Assembly (NCBI RefSeq): GCF_013315265.1
Contig: NZ_JABUFE010000003.1
Span: 1-64,000 of the forward strand
Source of the DNA: Parasulfitobacter algicola
Lineage (GTDB): Bacteria > Pseudomonadota > Alphaproteobacteria > Rhodobacterales > Rhodobacteraceae
Reading direction: 5' to 3'
Length of the DNA: 64,000 bases
Shown here one piece after another: positions 62,986 through 64,000 of the stretch (position 1 is the stretch's first letter; each line of letters opens with the position of its first letter). The notes beneath the pieces were generated by a model that saw only the letters and a list, made by a program, of their open reading frames with translations, was not told the origin of the DNA and did not search any database. Both the position numbers and the translations under genes were made by a program.

Positions 62986-63015
62986 AAAGCCGCCCATTTA
63001 ATTGGGCGGTTTTTG
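62986..63015 (+). terminator. Intrinsic terminator after mlaC
   Basis: CCGCCCA / TGGGCGG (62990-62996 and 63003-63009) around TTTAAT, followed by five T. Confidence 0.8.
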
Positions 63016-63058
63016 TTTTTGCGAAAAACGCCCGCAAGGGCATGATGAGCATTAGGGG
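63014..63058. repeat. Dispersed palindromic repeat, half copy 3
   Basis: Core TTTTGCGAAAAA then CGCCCGCAAGGGCATGATGA, matching the right arm of copy 2 (AAGCCCGCAAGGGCTTGATG). The left arm is missing or replaced by the mlaC terminator. Confidence 0.5.
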
Positions 63059-63060
63059 CG

Positions 63061-64000
63061 TCAGTTACGCCCCCCGCCCAGAATTTCATTTAGAACATCA
63101 AGCAGAACGCGTTCTGTATTATTGTTGCGATTGTTTCTGCGAGACGGCTGTTGCGTTTGAACGACGCGGGGTGGTTCAGGGTTGCTCATCGGTAATGGGT
63201 TTGCTGGCAGTCCTGCATGCACACGTTTCATCGTTTCATGCCATATTTCCGCAGGTAAACCACCGCCTGTCACGCCGCGTAAAGGCGTATTGTCGTCATA
63301 GCCCATCCATACGCCTGCAACATAATCCGCTGAAAAACCGATAAACCATGCATCCCGCAATGCGGTTGTCGTACCAGTCTTTCCTGCGACTTGCCGGCCG
63401 TCCAAAGCTGCGCGTCGTCCGGTGCCGTTTTCAACCACCTGATTCATCATGAAAATCAGATCTGCGGCAGCCCGTTCGGAAATAACGCGTTCGCCGATAC
63501 CGCCTTCTGCGTTGTCCATCAAAGGCTCATTGTCGCCCTTCAGACGAAGCTGCACCAAACCGTAAGGTGTCACCGATGATCCGCCATTCAAAATGCCAGC
63601 ATAGGCCCCTGTCATTTCGATCAAGGTGGCCTCAGACGTGCCAAGTGCGATGGCGGGTCCTTCGGCAAGACTGCTTTTGATCCCGAAATCACTTGAAACT
63701 TTTGCCACATTTTCACGACCGACAGCTTCGGATACGCGTATGGCAGGGATATTCAGGGAATCTTTCAGTGCATGGGTCAATGTCACCACACCGCGAAATT
63801 GACGGTCATAGTTTTCCGGTTTCCAAGGATCTGATCCGGGGATATCCATGACAAGCGGTGTATCTTCCACCCGGTCATAAGGGCCGTAACCAAGTTCCAT
63901 GGCAGTCGCATAAACAAAAGGTTTAAAAGCCGATCCGGTTTGGCGCATCGCTTGTGTCGCGCGGTTCCAGCCGCCCGGAACATTGCTTTTGCGTCCACCC
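63061..64000 (-). CDS. Class A penicillin-binding protein, transpeptidase part (partial)
   Basis: The frame runs open to the right edge; about 312 C-terminal residues are in the window. The catalytic SxxK motif is SAFK in NRATQAMRQTGSAFKPFVYA, followed by DSLNIPAIRV (SxN-like) and KTGTTTALRDAWFIGF (KTG). It closes peptidoglycan cross-links. The C-terminal tail is Pro/Asn-rich (QQPSRRNNRNNN). The glycosyltransferase half lies outside, so assignment to PBP1A versus another class A enzyme is not certain. Confidence 0.88.
   Translation of the reverse strand, partial: GGRKSNVPGGWNRATQAMRQTGSAFKPFVYATAMELGYGPYDRVEDTPLVMDIPGSDPWKPENYDRQFRGVVTLTHALKDSLNIPAIRVSEAVGRENVAKVSSDFGIKSSLAEGPAIALGTSEATLIEMTGAYAGILNGGSSVTPYGLVQLRLKGDNEPLMDNAEGGIGERVISERAAADLIFMMNQVVENGTGRRAALDGRQVAGKTGTTTALRDAWFIGFSADYVAGVWMGYDDNTPLRGVTGGGLPAEIWHETMKRVHAGLPANPLPMSNPEPPRVVQTQQPSRRNNRNNNTERVLLDVLNEILGGGRN

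Noticed and set aside
1-64000. CRISPR array, prophage genes or conjugation genes
   Set aside because: No regularly spaced repeats, no capsid, integrase or tra genes were seen; apart from the IS110 part and tRNA array the window is ordinary chromosome.

Overview
The window is a stretch of chromosome from an alphaproteobacterium of the Rhodobacteraceae (Roseobacter group). The evidence is the hisD / UPF0262 / low-molecular-weight phosphatase trio, the alr-mlaE-mlaF-pqiA-like-radA-cvpA run, tatABC next to a DUF815 ATPase, a SAM-II riboswitch before metZ, FolE2 instead of FolE, and the zur-znuCB / znuA arrangement. Most of the DNA has moderate GC, with long marine-type AT-rich intergenic stretches. 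pyrC-pyrE, ureC and the 5' half of prfC are visibly GC-richer. Several gene runs that are normally longer in this family are cut short, which fits a rearranged, IS-bearing genome. The genus is not decidable from the sequence alone.

Layout. 1-0.5 kb: start of an IS110-family transposase running off the left edge, with its untranslated flank. 0.5-0.8 kb: three tandem, very unusual serine tRNA genes on the minus strand. 1-3.2 kb: hisD, UPF0262, phosphatase. 3.3-4.7 kb: membrane protein and fatty-acid hydroxylase. 4.9-10.1 kb: alr, mlaEF, PqiA-like, radA, cvpA. 10.2-13.1 kb: small membrane proteins, a possible small RNA, YjhX and a GNAT. 13.2-18.5 kb: oligopeptide ABC transporter (oppABC and fused DF). 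18.8-25 kb: glycerate kinase, gph, glmU-glmS, DUF3592, PPOX protein. 25.3-29 kb: orphan ABC ATPase, tatABC, DUF815 ATPase. 29-32.5 kb: dnaB, pyrE, pyrC. 32.6-40.5 kb: a urease locus (ureD, A, B, C, E) interspersed with unrelated genes and without ureF/ureG. 40.5-43.8 kb: GST, metZ with SAM-II riboswitch, folE2. 44-48.8 kb: prfC and the zinc-uptake system. 49-57 kb: phosphatase, sirtuin, YceI, orphan TRAP binding protein, rsmD, ferredoxin reductase, peroxiredoxin, MscS channel, phhB. 57-61.5 kb: GDPD, RidA, type I secretion ABC/MFP pair. 61.6-63 kb: mlaA-mlaC. 63-64 kb: C-terminal half of a class A penicillin-binding protein.

How genes work together. Envelope lipid asymmetry is covered by two separate mla loci (EF and AC). 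Cell-wall supply is represented by alr, glmU, glmS and the PBP. Two proteins carry twin-arginine signals (the cyclase at 34.8 kb and MlaC) and are likely clients of the TatABC encoded here. Zinc uptake is encoded by zur-znuCB diverging from znuA across two matching palindromes. Metal-independent FolE2 and the zinc system lie within 5 kb of each other.

The most notable observation is the tRNA trio at 505-770. At least two of the three fold with an 8-bp acceptor stem and 4-bp T stem (8/4) rather than 7/5. They also have extended D stems and long variable arms, as in selenocysteine-type or 'allo' tRNAs, yet they carry serine anticodons (CGA, UGA, GCU) and encoded CCA ends. A compact pseudoknot-capable leader in front of folE2 is a second candidate for something undescribed.
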